The notes beneath the pieces were generated by a model, which ran no database searches, had not been told where the DNA came from, and worked only from the letters and a program-made list of their open reading frames with translations. Positions 24,981 through 35,300 of a stretch of 64,000 bases of DNA are shown here, piece after piece (the first letter of the stretch is position 1; each line of letters begins with the position of its first letter). A program made the position numbers and the translations under genes. The DNA is from Flagellimonas okinawensis (GTDB lineage: Bacteria; Bacteroidota; Bacteroidia; Flavobacteriales; Flavobacteriaceae): contig NZ_JARFVA010000003.1 of NCBI RefSeq assembly GCF_029194005.1, positions 1 through 64,000 on the forward strand, given 5' to 3'.

Positions 24981-25955
24981 TTAAACCAAATAAAAGAATG
25001 TAAATACGAAAACCCATACCAAATCCACAAAGTGCCAGTACAGACCTACTTTCTCAACCATCTCATAATGCCCCCTACGCTGGTAGGTTCCCAAAATAAC
25101 ATTGAAGAAAATAATAATATTGATCACAACACCGGAGAATACGTGGAATCCGTGAAATCCTGTAATAAAGAAGAAGAAATCCGCAAATAACCTATGGCCA
25201 TATTCATTGTGCACCAAATTTGCACCTTCCACCACCTGATTGGCTTCCAAGATTTTCGCCAAGGATTGTTTTCTATCCAAAAGGGTCTTCTCACCTTCCT
25301 CGTTCAACTGCTCGGTACGTATAAGAATATTTGGCGTGGCCTTGAATCCTTCCACTACCTCGTTCAACGAGTAGGATGTTTGGTAACCTTCTGATTGGAA
25401 CCAGATACCTTCGCTGGCAACGTGCTTTACCCTTTCCTCTGGCAAGGTCTTGGCAAAATCCGCCAAGGCTGCACGCTCTCCGGTCTCAGCATCCACAAAC
25501 TGGAGAATCCTACCTGAGTTGGTCTCAAGAGCTCCAAAATCACCTTTAATAAAGGTGGCCCATTCCCATGCCTGTGAGCCAACGAATATGGCACCACCGA
25601 TAATGGTAAGGAACATATAAAGAATTACACTTTTCTGTTTCATCTTATGACCTGCATCCACGGCCAACACCATGGTCACAGAGGACATAATCAAGATAAA
25701 GGTCATAAAGGCCACATAGTACATTGGGTAGTTCCCGTGAAAAAATGGTACGTGCGTGAACACTTCATCGGCGATAGGCCATAATTCTATAAACTTAAAT
25801 CTTGAAAAGCCATAGGCTACCAAAAACCCGGAAAAGGTCAAGGCATCAGACATGATAAAGAACCACATCATCATTTTTCCATAGCTAGCGCCCAGAGGTT
25901 TATTTCCACCTCCCCAAACGCTATCTTCTGTACCGGTACTTACCGTTGCATCCAT
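24981..25955 (-). CDS. Cytochrome c oxidase subunit III, long form with loop insertion
   Basis: The 324-residue protein has the COX3 fold: helices with YGKMMMWFFIMSDALTFSGF near the N-terminus and FFFITGFHGFHVFSG, WHFVDLVWVFVF at the C-terminus. Between the helices near residues 130 and 240 there is a hydrophilic insertion of about 100 residues (LQFVDAETGER ... GANLVHNEYGHR). The family core is about 200-260 residues. It is one of two subunit III genes in tandem; the shorter one precedes it. Its function is probably structural support of subunit I. Confidence 0.93.
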   Translation of the reverse strand: MDATVSTGTEDSVWGGGNKPLGASYGKMMMWFFIMSDALTFSGFLVAYGFSRFKFIELWPIADEVFTHVPFFHGNYPMYYVAFMTFILIMSSVTMVLAVDAGHKMKQKSVILYMFLTIIGGAIFVGSQAWEWATFIKGDFGALETNSGRILQFVDAETGERAALADFAKTLPEERVKHVASEGIWFQSEGYQTSYSLNEVVEGFKATPNILIRTEQLNEEGEKTLLDRKQSLAKILEANQVVEGANLVHNEYGHRLFADFFFFITGFHGFHVFSGVVINIIIFFNVILGTYQRRGHYEMVEKVGLYWHFVDLVWVFVFTFFYLV

Positions 25956-25983
25956 ATAAAAGGTCGTTTTATTAAAACTTTCA

Positions 25984-25991
25984 CAAATTTA
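25984..25991 (-). promoter_or_regulatory. Candidate -7 box for the long subunit III gene
   Basis: The minus strand reads TAAATTTG, an exact TAnnTTTG, 29 bases before the ATG at 25955. The nearest upstream TTG leaves a 24-base spacer, longer than usual. It may give extra transcription of the last two genes in this set. Confidence 0.4.
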
Positions 25992-26047
25992 CATTTTTTG
26001 ATGTATTGGAAAAGACAAACTTGAATGAAAACTGCTCCAATCAGGTT

Positions 26048-26629
26048 TTATTTCACGAAATACATAAATAGTATAAGATATACCCAAATAAAATCCAGAA
26101 AATGCCAAAAAGTGGCACCCAATTCCATCCCTAACATATTATCAGGGGTATATTTACTTCCTATCTGTCGCACCAAGACCACCAAAAGTGATATCAATCC
26201 TGCCACTACATGGGCAATGTGCACTGCTGCGATCAAAAATACATAGGACATTTTTATATTACTAGTGGGACCGGTAAAATAATACCCATTTTCCAACATT
26301 TGAGAAAAACCTACAAACTGAAGTGATATAAAAGTGACCCCCAAAGCAAGTGTGACCAACAATAAAATAGTGCCCATCTTTTGGTTCCCCTTGGCCACAA
26401 AGTTTTTGGCCATATAATAGGCAATGCTGCTCAGTATGATCATTGCCGTACTGATGAAAAAAGCACTAGGCAGTTCTAGGTCGCTTACCCAGTCCTCACG
26501 CTTACTGCTCACGATATAGGCACTGGTCCAACCGGCAAACCCCATAATCAAACTAACAATACCGAACCAGAGCATCATCTTCTTTGCCCTTCTGTTCTTT
26601 TCTTCCGCTGTTCCTTGGGTCAAATCCAT
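26048..26629 (-). CDS. Cytochrome c oxidase subunit III, short form
   Basis: The 193-residue protein has five predicted membrane segments and the COX3 signature pieces MLWFGIVSLIMGFAGWTSAYIV and AAVHIAHVVAGL, then FWHFLDFIWVYLIL. It is shorter than the classical seven-helix form, as in many bacterial five-helix subunits III. It starts 2 bases after ctaB ends, so it is coupled to that gene. Confidence 0.93.
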   Translation of the reverse strand: MDLTQGTAEEKNRRAKKMMLWFGIVSLIMGFAGWTSAYIVSSKREDWVSDLELPSAFFISTAMIILSSIAYYMAKNFVAKGNQKMGTILLLVTLALGVTFISLQFVGFSQMLENGYYFTGPTSNIKMSYVFLIAAVHIAHVVAGLISLLVVLVRQIGSKYTPDNMLGMELGATFWHFLDFIWVYLILFMYFVK

Positions 26630-26630
26630 A

Positions 26631-27533
26631 TTAACTTATAAACTTATCTACGACGTAAATTACTTGAATCAATGAAATATAGGTAACACTGGCCAACATC
26701 AACCTTCTTGCCGAAGGGTTGTCCCTTTTCTCATATAATCTAAATGCAAAAAACAACATGACCAATCCGGAAAGCAATACGATCACTGCCGCCGGAACGG
26801 ACAAGTGCAAGCGCCCTGTGAAACCGAACACTGGGACAATGGAAATCACGATCATCCAAATAGTATAAAGAATAATCTGAATTGCGGTCCCTTTATCTTT
26901 TTTACCAGTGGGGAGCATTTTAAAGCCCGCCTGTTTGTAATCATCATCCAGCATCCAGCCGAGCGCCCAAAAATGTGGAAACTGCCAAAAAAACTGAATC
27001 ATAAACAATGTCCCTGGCTCTATACCAAAGTTGTCGGTAGCAGCGACCCAACCCAACATAAAAGGTATCGCACCTGGAAACGCACCAACAAATACAGCCA
27101 GTGGCGACTTGGTTTTTAAGGGCGTGTAGACGCTGGTATATAAAAAGATGGAAATTGCTCCGAACATGGCGGTCTTGGGATTCAATGCCAACAAGGACAA
27201 AACTCCGATAACCGTTAAAGCAACTGCGATGATAAGTGCTGATTTTACGGACATTCTACCAGAAGGTATGGGCCTGTTCCTGGTGCGTTTCATCAAAGCA
27301 TCAAGATCTTTCTCTATAATTTGGTTGTAAGCATTGGATGCACCAACCATGCAGTATCCCCCGAACATCAGTAACAAAAGTGACACGAAGTTGACCTGAT
27401 CTGCACCTAAAAAATATCCGGCTATGGAGGAAAAAACCACACTTATGGCCAGTTTGGCCTTAGTAATCTCCTTAAAGTCCGAAAACAGTAAGGAAAGGGT
27501 ATTATTTTTTACGGAACCTACGGCAGATTTCAT
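26631..27533 (-). CDS. ctaB: Protoheme IX farnesyltransferase (heme O synthase)
   Basis: The 300-residue UbiA-family membrane enzyme adds a farnesyl group to heme b, making heme O on the way to heme A for the aa3 oxidase. It has about eight or nine membrane segments. The first Asp-rich motif is NQIIEKDLDALMKRTRNRP (about 72-90) and the second LDDDYKQAGFKML, both expected for prenyl diphosphate/Mg binding. It is the first gene of a cluster with subunits III and IV and has its own strong promoter. Heme A synthase (ctaA) is not in this window. Confidence 0.95.
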   Translation of the reverse strand: MKSAVGSVKNNTLSLLFSDFKEITKAKLAISVVFSSIAGYFLGADQVNFVSLLLLMFGGYCMVGASNAYNQIIEKDLDALMKRTRNRPIPSGRMSVKSALIIAVALTVIGVLSLLALNPKTAMFGAISIFLYTSVYTPLKTKSPLAVFVGAFPGAIPFMLGWVAATDNFGIEPGTLFMIQFFWQFPHFWALGWMLDDDYKQAGFKMLPTGKKDKGTAIQIILYTIWMIVISIVPVFGFTGRLHLSVPAAVIVLLSGLVMLFFAFRLYEKRDNPSARRLMLASVTYISLIQVIYVVDKFIS

Positions 27534-27552
27534 CCACTTCTTTATTGGCTGG

Positions 27553-27583
27553 CAAAGATAACGCCAGCATACATCTTATGCAA
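27553..27583 (-). promoter_or_regulatory. Promoter of ctaB and the subunit III/IV genes
   Basis: The minus strand reads TTG (27583-27581), a 20-base spacer and TATCTTTG (27560-27553), an exact match to the Bacteroidota pattern, 19 bases before the ctaB ATG. A second overlapping -7 box (TACCTTTG) lies at 27592-27585 without a matching -33 element. Confidence 0.7.
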
Positions 27584-27622
27584 CCAAAGGTAACGTTTTA
27601 TGATTCTTGCACTTGAATCCAT

Positions 27623-27655
27623 AAAAAAAGCCCGAATGAATATCATCCGGGCTTT
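27623..27655 (-). terminator. Intrinsic terminator after tonB-like gene
   Basis: AAAGCCCGAATGA (27627-27639) and TCATCCGGGCTTT (27643-27655) form a 13-pair stem with one mismatch around a 3-base loop. The minus strand continues into seven T. It closes the gcvH-vanZ-tonB transcript. Confidence 0.87.
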
Positions 27656-27689
27656 TCCCATTCCTGCCTCGACAGGAATTGTATAATTC

Positions 27690-28394
27690 TTACTGAAGCT
27701 TAAATGTAATTGGAATACTGAAAGGTACTTTTACAGGTCTACCTCTTTGTTTTCCAGGTGTCATTTTAGGCAACTTCTGAATAATTCTCATCGCCTCAGC
27801 TTCCAAGTTTTTGTCCGGTCCGCGCATTCTAATGTCTCCGATGCTACCATCCTTCTGGATAACGAAAATTACACTTACCCTACCTTGAACACCCATTTCC
27901 TGTGCAATTTCAGGATAACGGAAGTTTTTACGGATATGTTGCTGCATCATTTCTTGGAAACAAGCTTTTTTGTCACTGGCTCCTTCACAACCTGGGAATA
28001 CAGGTACATCCTCGATTACTGCGAAAGGCACGGTAATATCCTCTTCTACCTCTTCCACTTCAACTTCCTCGATTTCGATTACCTCTTCCTCTTGGCTGGT
28101 TTCGGTAGACTCGATAACGGTCTCTTCCACCTCTTCTTCATCCTCTACAACCTCGATAACTTCGGGGGCAGCAGGTGGCGGTGGTGGCGGTGGAGTCTTA
28201 ATCTGCTCGGTCATTGGCACTTCTTCGTCCAATTGATCTTCAACATTCATAGAAATGTCGTAGTTGTTGACCTTGTCGTATTTTTTCCACTCCATGGCTC
28301 CGTATACCAACGCCAAGACAGCCGCCAATCCTATAACGAAATATAGTGCGCTGTTTCTTCCTACGTCTGCTTTCGGGTTCTTTTTTGGTTCCAT
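27690..28394 (-). CDS. TonB-family energy transducer
   Basis: The 234-residue protein has one membrane segment (about 17-34), a short Pro run (KTPPPPPPP at about 66-75), a very acidic Glu/Val-rich linker (about 78-125) and a C-terminal TonB domain (about 150-234) with GVQGRVSVIFVIQKDG, EAMRIIQKLPKMTPGKQRG and VPFSIPITF. It should transmit proton-motive force from ExbB/ExbD to outer membrane receptors. The linker is acidic instead of the Pro-Lys type of E. coli TonB. exbB/exbD are not adjacent. It lies 63 bases downstream of vanZ and ends at a terminator. Confidence 0.93.
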   Translation of the reverse strand: MEPKKNPKADVGRNSALYFVIGLAAVLALVYGAMEWKKYDKVNNYDISMNVEDQLDEEVPMTEQIKTPPPPPPPAAPEVIEVVEDEEEVEETVIESTETSQEEEVIEIEEVEVEEVEEDITVPFAVIEDVPVFPGCEGASDKKACFQEMMQQHIRKNFRYPEIAQEMGVQGRVSVIFVIQKDGSIGDIRMRGPDKNLEAEAMRIIQKLPKMTPGKQRGRPVKVPFSIPITFKLQ

Positions 28395-28457
28395 CCTTTT
28401 TCTCCTTTTCTTAATTTAGTGTTTGCTAATTTAATTATTAATTGGTTAAATAAACAA

Positions 28458-28865
28458 TTAAAATTTCCATTTTAACGGGTTTTTCTTAGAAAAAACCCAC
28501 CGAATCAGCCCAATTCCTGAAAATGCTCCCAATGTATTGGCCAATACATCGCCCATCTCCGCCATTCGGTCTGTTGTTAAGGTAAATTGTAATATTTCTA
28601 TAAGTATACCATATATAATAGCCAAAACCAAGACAATCTTCAAGGTCTTTGCCAATCCAAGACTTCCCTTGGTTCTTTCCCGTAAACTTAGACATCCTGT
28701 AAAACCGAACACCATATAAAATATGAAATGGGTTATTTTATCGGCATATGGAATATTAAGGGTTCCTGTGTCCAAATCCATACTGGAAAAAGAAAATAGG
28801 CTGAGCACCGTAATAATGACCACCCAACCTAAAAACAATAAGGTATAAAGGTATTTTTTAAGCAC
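28458..28865 (-). CDS. VanZ-family membrane protein
   Basis: The 135-residue protein has four membrane segments (about 7-25, 40-58, 72-92, 105-125) with the VanZ-like pieces [15 protein letters not shown] and [19 protein letters not shown]. Family function is loosely defined; VanZ itself gives teicoplanin resistance, but most members are not resistance proteins. It overlaps gcvH by 8 bases, an arrangement I recognise from other Flavobacteriia. Confidence 0.88.
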   Translation of the reverse strand: MLKKYLYTLLFLGWVVIITVLSLFSFSSMDLDTGTLNIPYADKITHFIFYMVFGFTGCLSLRERTKGSLGLAKTLKIVLVLAIIYGILIEILQFTLTTDRMAEMGDVLANTLGAFSGIGLIRWVFSKKNPLKWKF

Positions 28866-29238
28866 CTATCAATGCCTTGTAATCATCGGCACTCATTAAT
28901 CCATCCAATTCGGAAGGCTCGCTTATTTTGATTTTAACCATCCAACCTTCGCCATAAGGATCGGAATTCACCTTTTCGGGTTCATCCTCCAATGCCTCAT
29001 TGAATTCAACGATCTCACCGCTCAAGGGCAAAAACAAATCAGAAACGGTCTTTACGGCCTCTACCGTCCCAAAAACCTCTTCCTTGTCCAGTGTTTCATC
29101 CAAGGTCTCCACCTCAACATAAACTATGTCCCCAAGCTCGCTTTGCGCAAAATCCGTAATTCCAACGGTAGCGATATCTCCATCGATTTTGACCCATTCA
29201 TGGTCTTTTGTGTACTTAAGTTCTGATGGTATGTTCAT
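28858..29238 (-). CDS. gcvH: Glycine cleavage system H protein
   Basis: The 126-residue protein carries the lipoyl arm of the glycine cleavage system. The lipoylation site is Lys63 in VEAVKTVSD, and KYTKDHEWV at the N-terminus and the [12 protein letters not shown] segment are family marks. The frame opens at a TTG at 29247, but the ATG at 29238 starts [10 protein letters not shown] and is preferred. The partner genes gcvP and gcvT are elsewhere. It has its own promoter after sprA and overlaps vanZ by 8 bases. Confidence 0.96.
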   Translation of the reverse strand: MNIPSELKYTKDHEWVKIDGDIATVGITDFAQSELGDIVYVEVETLDETLDKEEVFGTVEAVKTVSDLFLPLSGEIVEFNEALEDEPEKVNSDPYGEGWMVKIKISEPSELDGLMSADDYKALIGA

Positions 29239-29265
29239 TACTTTCAATTTGAATTAGTTGATGGA

Positions 29266-29296
29266 CAAATGTAACAGATTGCGGAAAGCTTTTCAA
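29266..29296 (-). promoter_or_regulatory. Promoter of gcvH-vanZ-tonB
   Basis: The minus strand reads TTG (29296-29294), a 20-base spacer and TACATTTG (29273-29266), an exact match to the Bacteroidota pattern, 27 bases before the gcvH ATG and inside the 103-base gap after sprA. Confidence 0.7.
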
Positions 29297-29341
29297 AGAA
29301 ACTTTACCACAAAATGATTCAATGGCAAAATCAGCCCGGTA

Positions 29342-32300
29342 TTAGTTACCAAAGTTATATCTTAAGGTAAATCCAGTATTGATCGTGGTCTGTGGAAATG
29401 CCGTCGAAACTGCAAACTCAGAGAAGGAATGGTCATAAAAGAACAGGGCATTGAGACTTTTGCTCAAGGCATAGTCAGCCGTGAACTTTAAGGACATCAA
29501 TCTTTGTCCGGAAGTGATCTGGTTGTTATCAATATCCAAATTACGTATAATGGTAATGTTATCTCTGAGTGATATATCCGCTTTTAGATTTAGGTCGCCT
29601 TTCAAACGTGTCTTCTCACCACCGATATTGGTCACAAATTTCACATCCTTGAAACGGTAGCCCAATCCAACAGTGTATTCGTTTCCGTTAATCTCAGTTA
29701 ATAGATTATTATCGAATGAAAGGGACAATGTTCTACTGGTTCTGACTTCCGCCAAGAAACTGAAAGAGTTTTGCATCTCAAAATCGACACGCATCAGCGG
29801 GCTGAACTCATCGGTAAGCACCACATTATTGATCAGGGTTTTTGGCAACCAATCTGCTGTCTCGGCATCGATAGTGGTATTTTGGCGCTCCAAATTGGTC
29901 TGGAAAGAGTTGACACTGTAGGCAGCCCTATACCCATGGCTCAGCGAAAATCGTTTAAACTTCCTTTTAAACCACCTATTCTTCATCAAACCGGTATATT
30001 TTATGTTCCAGTTCGGGATTGGTATTTCACGGAACGCATCCATGTTCACCCGTTCAGCGTCCTGACCTGTATAAGCTGCAAAGAATGCCGGCAGCAATAC
30101 GTCTTGTTGTGTTTTTCCATAACGTTGTGGAAAACCGTCCTCGTCCAATTCTCCCGGTGCTTCGCCCCTATCGGACACCAAACGGTTGGCTATGGTGATC
30201 CTGTTCTGTTTGAACTGCTCAAAGGTTTCGGAATCAAACTCATCGCTCTTACTGAAAACAGTCCCGATCATCATCGTGGAAATACTAAAGTTCCCCATCT
30301 CGTTCACCAGCCCGTCCAACCCGTTCATCCATTCTTCCGGACTATAGCTTTCCTGAGAAGAACTCATATAATTTCTATCGGCGCTCAAATCGATTGTCAG
30401 GTCCTGTGTAGGTTGGGCCGTGGCCGTAATGTTCAATTGTTTGTTGGTGTTCTGCATGAACTGGTTGCTATATTCGGGATAATCCGTGAGCCACCCATTT
30501 CGTGCCGCTTCAAATCGCACATCTGCCTGGCTACCGAACACAAAGCCCAAGGTTGGTCGCGTTGTCCCAATAAATCCTATGGATTGTGTATAACCTGGCA
30601 ATACGGTTCCACGGTTCTCGCTATAGTTTACATTGACACGCTTAACCATTGTGAGTACATCCACCAAAGTATTGAAACCCTTACCGGTCTTTCGAGGACC
30701 ATCGGGCTCAGCTCCATTGGCCGGGTTCCCTGCCTTGTCCCTTCTAACTGCTGCTTGGTTTGCAGTCACCTTGCCATCGCGCTTCTTAAGGCCCAAAAAG
30801 TCATATAAACGCTGCATACTCATGTTCGCTGTAATATTATGAGTACTTGCATTTTGAACCGTATTAATATGCTCCCCGGCAACCTCTAAAAGTGCATCAC
30901 CGCCTCGTTGCCAATCAAAATTACTGGTATAGGTATACTGCGCATTGATAAAATTGAGGAACGGTATCTTACTGAAGGGCAATTCATAATTCAATTGCAT
31001 TTGTTGAGCGTGCCTATTGGGCTCACCAATATCAAAAAAGCCATCCCAAAGGTCAAGGGCCTGATTGATACCAGAATCACGATCATCATCCACATTAAAA
31101 TAATTACGGACAATATTGTTATTGGAGGCTGTAAGGTTCAAGCGTAGTGACTTTGTTAAACTGTAGTTCAATGCATATTGCCAATTGAACAAATAATTTC
31201 TTTGTTGTAGCAATGGAAGTTCCAAGGCATCTACTCCCGGTTCCAGAACATCCCTGTACCGTTGTTGGTTGAATGAACGATTGTAATTTGCATTTACCGA
31301 CAGACTTGTGGGCAACGCATTAAAGTTAAGATCCTTTAACCATTGCCAATATTTCCCCGTGAGCATGGAGTCTTTTTTAGCAAAAGGTGCGACAGGGGCA
31401 GGTCTGAAGTTATGGTTGTACACAAAACCTGTAGATACGTTTTGATCACGGAGTTCGGCCACTTCGAAATCCCTGTGGTCGGTTTCGTTATAGGAATAAT
31501 TGAAGGTAAAGTTTTCAACATCAAAGAAATTCTCCTCGGCTTCCTCACCTCTATTTTTTCTGACCCCTATCAAGTTGATACTGGTACGCTTTGTATAATC
31601 TTCCGCTTGCTCTTTAATGGTCTCGGCTTCCTCAGCCGTAGCAGCGGCAGCAATCCTATCGTCCAATCTAAGGTCATCATAAACCGGATCGAACTCTGGC
31701 GTGATCAGTGTTTCCGAAATCCCATAGTTGAATGGCAATTGCAAATTCCATTTCTTGGGAAACAATTGCCCCACATTTACATTGGTGACCACATCATAGG
31801 ATATAGCATCTTCCAATGCTCTTTCGGTTGGTGTCTGATCTATGGAACCAAATCCGGAGGTACTCCTACTTCCAGTTGCGGTAACATTTGCAAAATCGGC
31901 CATATTAGCATCCAGTGCTGCGGTCGCTGCCCAGCCTCCATTGTTCTCAAGACCTGCCAAACGAAGTTCATTGAACCAAACTTCGCCTCGGGCGGGAATA
32001 TCATCAATGTTTTTGATACCCACCATCATTCCTCGGATACTCCCCAAAGAGGGATTACCTCGAATACCTATTCGAAGGGTCCCCAGAGTGCGTGGTGCAA
32101 ATTCATCCACAGGTACAGCTTCACCATTGACTATCTCATAATAGTTGATTTCATTAAGCGTCTGATCCGAGATCCCTTTGGATTTCACCTTGTTCAAATC
32201 ACTCAGTGCCACATCTATCTCATTGACATCTGGCCAAATCTCATCAGGTGAGGTGGCTCCATAAGAGGTAAACTGAAGCGGCAATTCTATTTGATAGAAG

Positions 32301-35300
32301 TTTTCAGAGAAATCGGTGCCTATCCTTAAGAACCCAACCAGTGGCGTATCATTATCCGAATAATCGGTATTGAACAGTTTCTCAGCGTGCATAAACATTT
32401 TTAGACGTTTATACTGACGCACATCTATGTTCACATTTTTGAACACCCCCCGAGCATCTTGTGATTCCAAGTTTTCCACAACAAACGACAATGATTGCTC
32501 ATTTTGCCTGATAATGGTATTGTTGTTGTTCAATTGCTCGCGGATTACGCCTGGAGGCAGCACATACGGAATGGGCTGTCTACCGTAATTCTCCTCAATG
32601 TTCACGGTATTCACATCGGTTACGGTAGCATCATCGGAAGGATCGTTATCGACATCGGGCTGTAAACTATTGGTATATGTTCTCCAATCACCACGGACCA
32701 AGTCCAAAGTCGCAAAACGCAGGACTACATCATCCGAAAACCCGGTTAGGTACATCCGCATAAAACTAATGGACCTAAAATCGGATATCCCACCAACGGC
32801 ATCGGTAAAATCGCTCAATGGAATTTTGTACTGAATCCATCTTCTGTTCAACTGGGTACCGTTTGGCAATGTGGGTGTTTGCCCTTCACGAATATCGGTC
32901 ACATATTGATCATCTATGGTTGTGTTCGGTTTGATCTGTATACGATATTCGTAATAACTGTTCACCGTATTCATCGTAAGATCACGGTCTATATCTTCGA
33001 CATCGGGCAAGGTAGTGGACCCCCTATTGGTATTGGTCACCTCAACAGGTGAATTCCCTTGGGTATTGTTAAAGTCAAAATAGCGCTCCAATATACCACC
33101 CTCCCTATTCAGGTAGTACTGATAGTTGTCCAAAGCAGGATCTTCCGCAGGTCCATTGTAAATGGCCGCTTCCGCTGCATCATCATAACCATCGAGTCCA
33201 AGGTCCTGGGCAGACCTATTGGCCTCATCCGCATCAAAAGCATATACCAGTGATTGCGTGGAAGGAACTTGCCCCCAAATGGTCTCCCTTGGCACCTCGT
33301 TATTGGTGCTTGCAGGCAATCCGTTCTCGTATTGTTTTCTCCCATCCTTTAAGATATCCTCGGAAATGTTTCCCAGGTTAAGGACCAGTTCCCCGGCATT
33401 TACATCGTTGGTTTCCCCATCTATATAGGGATCCAGTACCCAGAATTGTACAAACTCTACATTGGACTGTTCAAAATTTGTACTGCTCAATGGCCTCATG
33501 ATCCCACCCCATTTAGTATCTGGAGTCTCCGACTCGAAATTTGGATTGGCATTGTAAGGACCTTTTTCGTTCGGATAATAAACAATATCCAATGTACTTT
33601 GCACCTGGGTCTGCCCTTGGGCAATATCGGTTTCGGTAAACACCTCATCGATAAATACCCTTCGGGTGGAGTTTAATGATATATCGTTGTCCGACATACC
33701 CGATGGGCGTTGGTTTGTATAAAATATGGGGTCGATGGTATACCATGCCATCTTGGCTCGCTCATAACCCACATCAATTCCTGTTCTGTCATTTACAAAT
33801 TCAACAGGTGGGCTGGCTAAAGTCCATCCCAGTGAAGACCGTATATCAATCAACGCCTGTGCGCCTTCAAAATCATCCAGATAGGTAGTGGTCTCACCCC
33901 TAAAATCTGCATTTTTTGGCGAATTGGGACGTAAAAATGCCACCTCGCCACGAACGGATAGATTGGAGGGCACATCCGTATCTATATTGGGCAACTTGTT
34001 TGCCAATCGGGTAAGGAAGGGAATCTCGGTACTGAAGTTTCCATTAAGTCCGAAAATTGTATTGTTCACCGGCTCAATACCATAATTTGATTTTTGGGTG
34101 AGCGGTCTCTCGTTCAGGTTCAGTAAAGTTCCCCCAAGGACAAATTTATCGTTGAACTTATGTTCGACGTTCACCCCTGCAAACCTTCTGGTCTGCTGAC
34201 CGAATACGGCATTGTTTTCCACGGAGATATTGATGGGCGTATTGGAAGCTTCCAAACTTGGGTCCAACAACTGTACGGTCCCTGCCTGGTAGTTTACTGT
34301 ATAGTCTATCCCCTCCTGCAATTGACGACCACCAGCTGTAACTGTCACGGAACCCTCGGGCACATTAAAGGCACCGATCGGGATTCCATTGCCGGATTGT
34401 GAGGTGTACCTCCCTTTTATCTGAAAACGGTTTTTCTCTGCATCTTGCAAAGAGGCCGCCTTGGTTTTCGCATACATATTGCGAAATACATATTTTCTCT
34501 GGTTGGGATTATAGCCTTGATCGCCATCAACATCATACACACCGCCACCCAATCGTTCAAAAAGAAATTCACCAAATGGCTCAACCTTTGTGAAAATGAT
34601 TCGGCCGGATTGTGAATCCACTGTGATTCCTTCCACATAATCAAAAAAACCATCCCCTCCGGGCTGCAGGTCGTTATACGTGTTCAAACGATCCAAATTG
34701 AAAACGCTCAATAATATTTGATCTTGCAATCCCACGGGCCATCCTGCATTGGGATCTACCGGAGTAATATAGTTTCTCGGTGTTGGATCGGAATAAAGAA
34801 TATTGAGTTTAAAATCCTCTTGGCTCAATTGATAGGCTCCCGTGGAATAGATGTTCTTCATCATCAAATCCCAGATGGGATCCTGCACATTGGTGATGTT
34901 GCTCTTGAGCAATTTCAAAACCAATGAATTGTTCTCAATCAAATTCGAGTTGGGTGGTATCGTGGTGGCATCTACGCCACCATTGGCAAATTCACCCACC
35001 TGATACACTTGACCATTAAAGGTATATTGGAAAGCGACTCCCAAAACCTCATCGTTGCTCAAACTCTGGCTCAAGGAAATATATCCTAATTGTGAATCAA
35101 ACTCATAATCACGTCCAGGTTCCAATTTTCTGGCATTTTCCAGAATAGCATAGTCGAAACCTTGATTAACATTGTAACCGGGTATATTGAAACCTGATTC
35201 CACCGTAGCGATATCGCGAATGGATTGGGTCAGTGCTCCACTGCCAATTTGATTGGGATCGTAAGAATTAGCGCCATTCTGTGGAAGTCCCGTTGCCACA

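Noticed and set aside
28458..28865. VanZ-like gene as an antibiotic resistance gene
   Set aside because: It lies in a housekeeping operon with gcvH and tonB, with no vanHAX genes; the family is broad and mostly unrelated to resistance.
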